Part shown: positions 6,066-7,363 of the stretch, piece by piece
Numbering within the stretch: position 1 is the stretch's first letter
Layout: each line of letters starts with the position of its first letter
NCBI GenBank assembly: GCA_002393975.1
Contig: DGSM01000082.1
Coordinates: forward strand, 1-7,363
Length of the DNA: 7,363 bases
Reading direction: 5' to 3'
From: Clostridiales bacterium UBA4362
GTDB lineage: Bacteria > Bacillota > Clostridia > TANB77 > CAG-508
Made by a program: the position numbers and the translations under genes
The notes under the pieces: generated by a model
Seen by the model: the letters and a program-made list of their open reading frames with translations, nothing else
Databases searched by the model: none
Told to the model about the DNA's origin: nothing

Positions 6066-6771
6066 AATCAAATTCTTTATCAAGACATTTATTTAAATAA
6101 AGCTTAGCAACCATTTTTAATTGTGCCTTATTCTCATCAGAAAGGTCAAATGAGTAGATTTTTTTGGCATCTGACCTAATTATATACCTAATAGCTTTAA
6201 TGGTCGTATCAGACAATTTAATGGCTCCTTTATCTTGTTTTCCACAAGCTTCACATTTGAATCCATTATCTTTAAGACTAAAGTAACTTACCTTCTTTTC
6301 ATTGCAAGTACTACAACCTTCTATCACTGGTTTAAATCCTATGATACTTAGAAGTCTCATTTTAAATATAGAATATATAAAATCTAAATCTTTATCAGAT
6401 TCGGAAAACATATAAATTGTATTTAATGTAAGTTGTAATACTCTATAGGTATTTTGATTTTCATCTGTCACCTCATTTACTAGTTTAGTAACTTTTGATG
6501 CATATGTTAGTTTATCAATATCTAATCTTACATTATAAAAAATCTCTATAGGTTCTGCTATATTTATTGTATAGCTAGAAGCACTCTTATATAAACTAAA
6601 TTCTCCAAAACACAAATATTGGGTGCCAGCCATAAGATTGCTTTTAGGTCTTTTTGCGCCCTTAGCACTACAACCAATCTTACCATTAGGAGTAAGAATG
6701 GTTAGCATCTTATCATTGTCACCCATATTACTTTCAAGAAGAACTATTCCCTTTGTTTTAAAAACACTCAT
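6064..6771 (-). CDS. recO: DNA repair protein RecO
   Basis: Recombination mediator that works with RecR (and RecF) to load RecA on SSB-coated single-stranded DNA and that anneals complementary strands in gap repair. The 235-residue length is normal. An N-terminal OB fold covers about 1-80, with the typical opening VFKTKGIVLLESNMGDNDKM and the KGAKRPKS turn at 37-44. A helical part follows. A four-Cys zinc site is formed by C153-C156 (CSTC) and C173-C176 (CEAC), as in many Firmicute and Deinococcus RecO proteins. The ATG lies one nt after the era stop. Its ribosome binding site AAGG is inside the era 3' end, so the two are translationally linked. Era-recO adjacency is common in Firmicutes. Confidence 0.96.
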   Translation of the reverse strand: MSVFKTKGIVLLESNMGDNDKMLTILTPNGKIGCSAKGAKRPKSNLMAGTQYLCFGEFSLYKSASSYTINIAEPIEIFYNVRLDIDKLTYASKVTKLVNEVTDENQNTYRVLQLTLNTIYMFSESDKDLDFIYSIFKMRLLSIIGFKPVIEGCSTCNEKKVSYFSLKDNGFKCEACGKQDKGAIKLSDTTIKAIRYIIRSDAKKIYSFDLSDENKAQLKMVAKLYLNKCLDKEFD

Positions 6772-6772
6772 T

Positions 6773-7363
6773 TTAAACCTTATTTTTGAATTGTTTTACG
6801 ATTGTTTGATCATTAATCCAATCTTTCTTTACTTTTACCCATAGTTGCAAATTAACTTTTCTCCCAACCATTTTCTCAATATCTTCTCTTGCATAAGTCC
6901 CAATTCGTTTAAGCATTTGTCCATTTTTTCCAATAATAATACCCTTATGGGACTCTCTTAAACAATATATAGAAGCATCTATATTGAATATTTTCTCATT
7001 TGTTCTAGTCTTGCTTGTTTTCATTTTTGTTACTTCAACTAAAATTCCATGTGGAATTTCATCATCTAGTAACTTTAATGTTTTTTGACGTATTATTTCA
7101 GAAGCCATCTCACGAAGATTTTGATCTGTATAAGTTCCTTCATCATAGAATTTAGGACCATCTTTTAATAACTTTTTAACTTCTGGAATGATTGCATCAC
7201 TATTTGTTTTATTTTTTATTGATGTTGGAATAATGCTGCTAAAATCATACAATTCTTTATATTCATTAATAAGACTTGCGACTTTAGCTTTTCCTATTAA
7301 ATCAATTTTATTTATAACTAATATAGCAGGAATCTTTGATTGTTTTATTATTTCTACGGTTTC
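6773..7363 (-). CDS. era: GTPase Era, C-terminal part
   Basis: Ribosome-assembly GTPase that binds the 3' end of 16S rRNA and checks 30S maturation. The frame is open to the window edge, so 196 C-terminal residues are present and the G1-G3 motifs lie outside. Within the fragment, the G4 motif NKID is at 18-21 (guanine specificity). The G5 position reads TSIKNK at 47-52 in place of the usual SAxxG. A type II KH domain follows, with the helix EIIRQKTLKLLDDEIPH near 89-105, the GKNG RNA-binding loop at 145-148 and a closing VNLQLWVKVKKDW strand. The TTG at 7250-7252 is an internal Leu, not the start. The stop is one base before the recO ATG. The KH domain and synteny with recO make the call firm despite truncation. 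Confidence 0.96.
   Translation of the reverse strand, partial: ETVEIIKQSKIPAILVINKIDLIGKAKVASLINEYKELYDFSSIIPTSIKNKTNSDAIIPEVKKLLKDGPKFYDEGTYTDQNLREMASEIIRQKTLKLLDDEIPHGILVEVTKMKTSKTRTNEKIFNIDASIYCLRESHKGIIIGKNGQMLKRIGTYAREDIEKMVGRKVNLQLWVKVKKDWINDQTIVKQFKNKV

Overview
The window is AT-rich, compact and dominated by Gram-positive housekeeping genes. This base composition, the era-recO pair, the two-domain Sua5-type TsaC, AGGAG-type ribosome binding sites, U-tract terminators and a sortase-anchored (LPxTG) surface protein point to a low-GC Firmicute, most likely a member of the Clostridia. The species cannot be fixed from the sequence alone. Both ends cut through genes.

Layout on the + strand: positions 1-633 hold the 3' end of an AMP-forming acyl-CoA synthetase. 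It runs into a hairpin terminator at 616-647 that also serves the convergent minus-strand genes. Everything else is on the minus strand and is described in transcription order, from high to low coordinates. The 3' part of era (6773-7363) is followed one base later by recO (6064-6771), which ends in a terminator at 6022-6065. The T-run of that terminator merges with a strong sigma-A promoter (5995-6023). This promoter drives a leader of about 110 nt and then a 793-residue secreted surface protein (3495-5876) that starts at TTG. Its order is signal peptide, fibro-slime/PA14-like domain, four MucBP-like repeats, a DUF11-like domain and an LPRTG sorting signal. A second strong promoter (3477-3505) overlaps the end of that gene and drives tsaC/sua5 - pth - rng, with gaps of 11 and 10 nt.

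The tsaC-pth-rng operon has a coherent theme: t6A modification of tRNA, rescue of peptidyl-tRNA, and RNA cleavage by RNase E/G. Era (ribosome assembly GTPase) and RecO (recombinational repair) form a second housekeeping unit. The surface protein is the one accessory-looking gene, placed between the two units with its own promoter.

The points most worth a second look are: an RNase E/G that stops before the zinc-link and small domain; the leader of the surface gene, which holds a possible 10-codon upstream ORF overlapping the TTG start and a possible hairpin over the ribosome binding site; palindromes at both predicted transcription starts; and a divergent G5 loop in Era. I see no mobile element, CRISPR array, tRNA or rRNA, and nothing that clearly amounts to a wholly new system.
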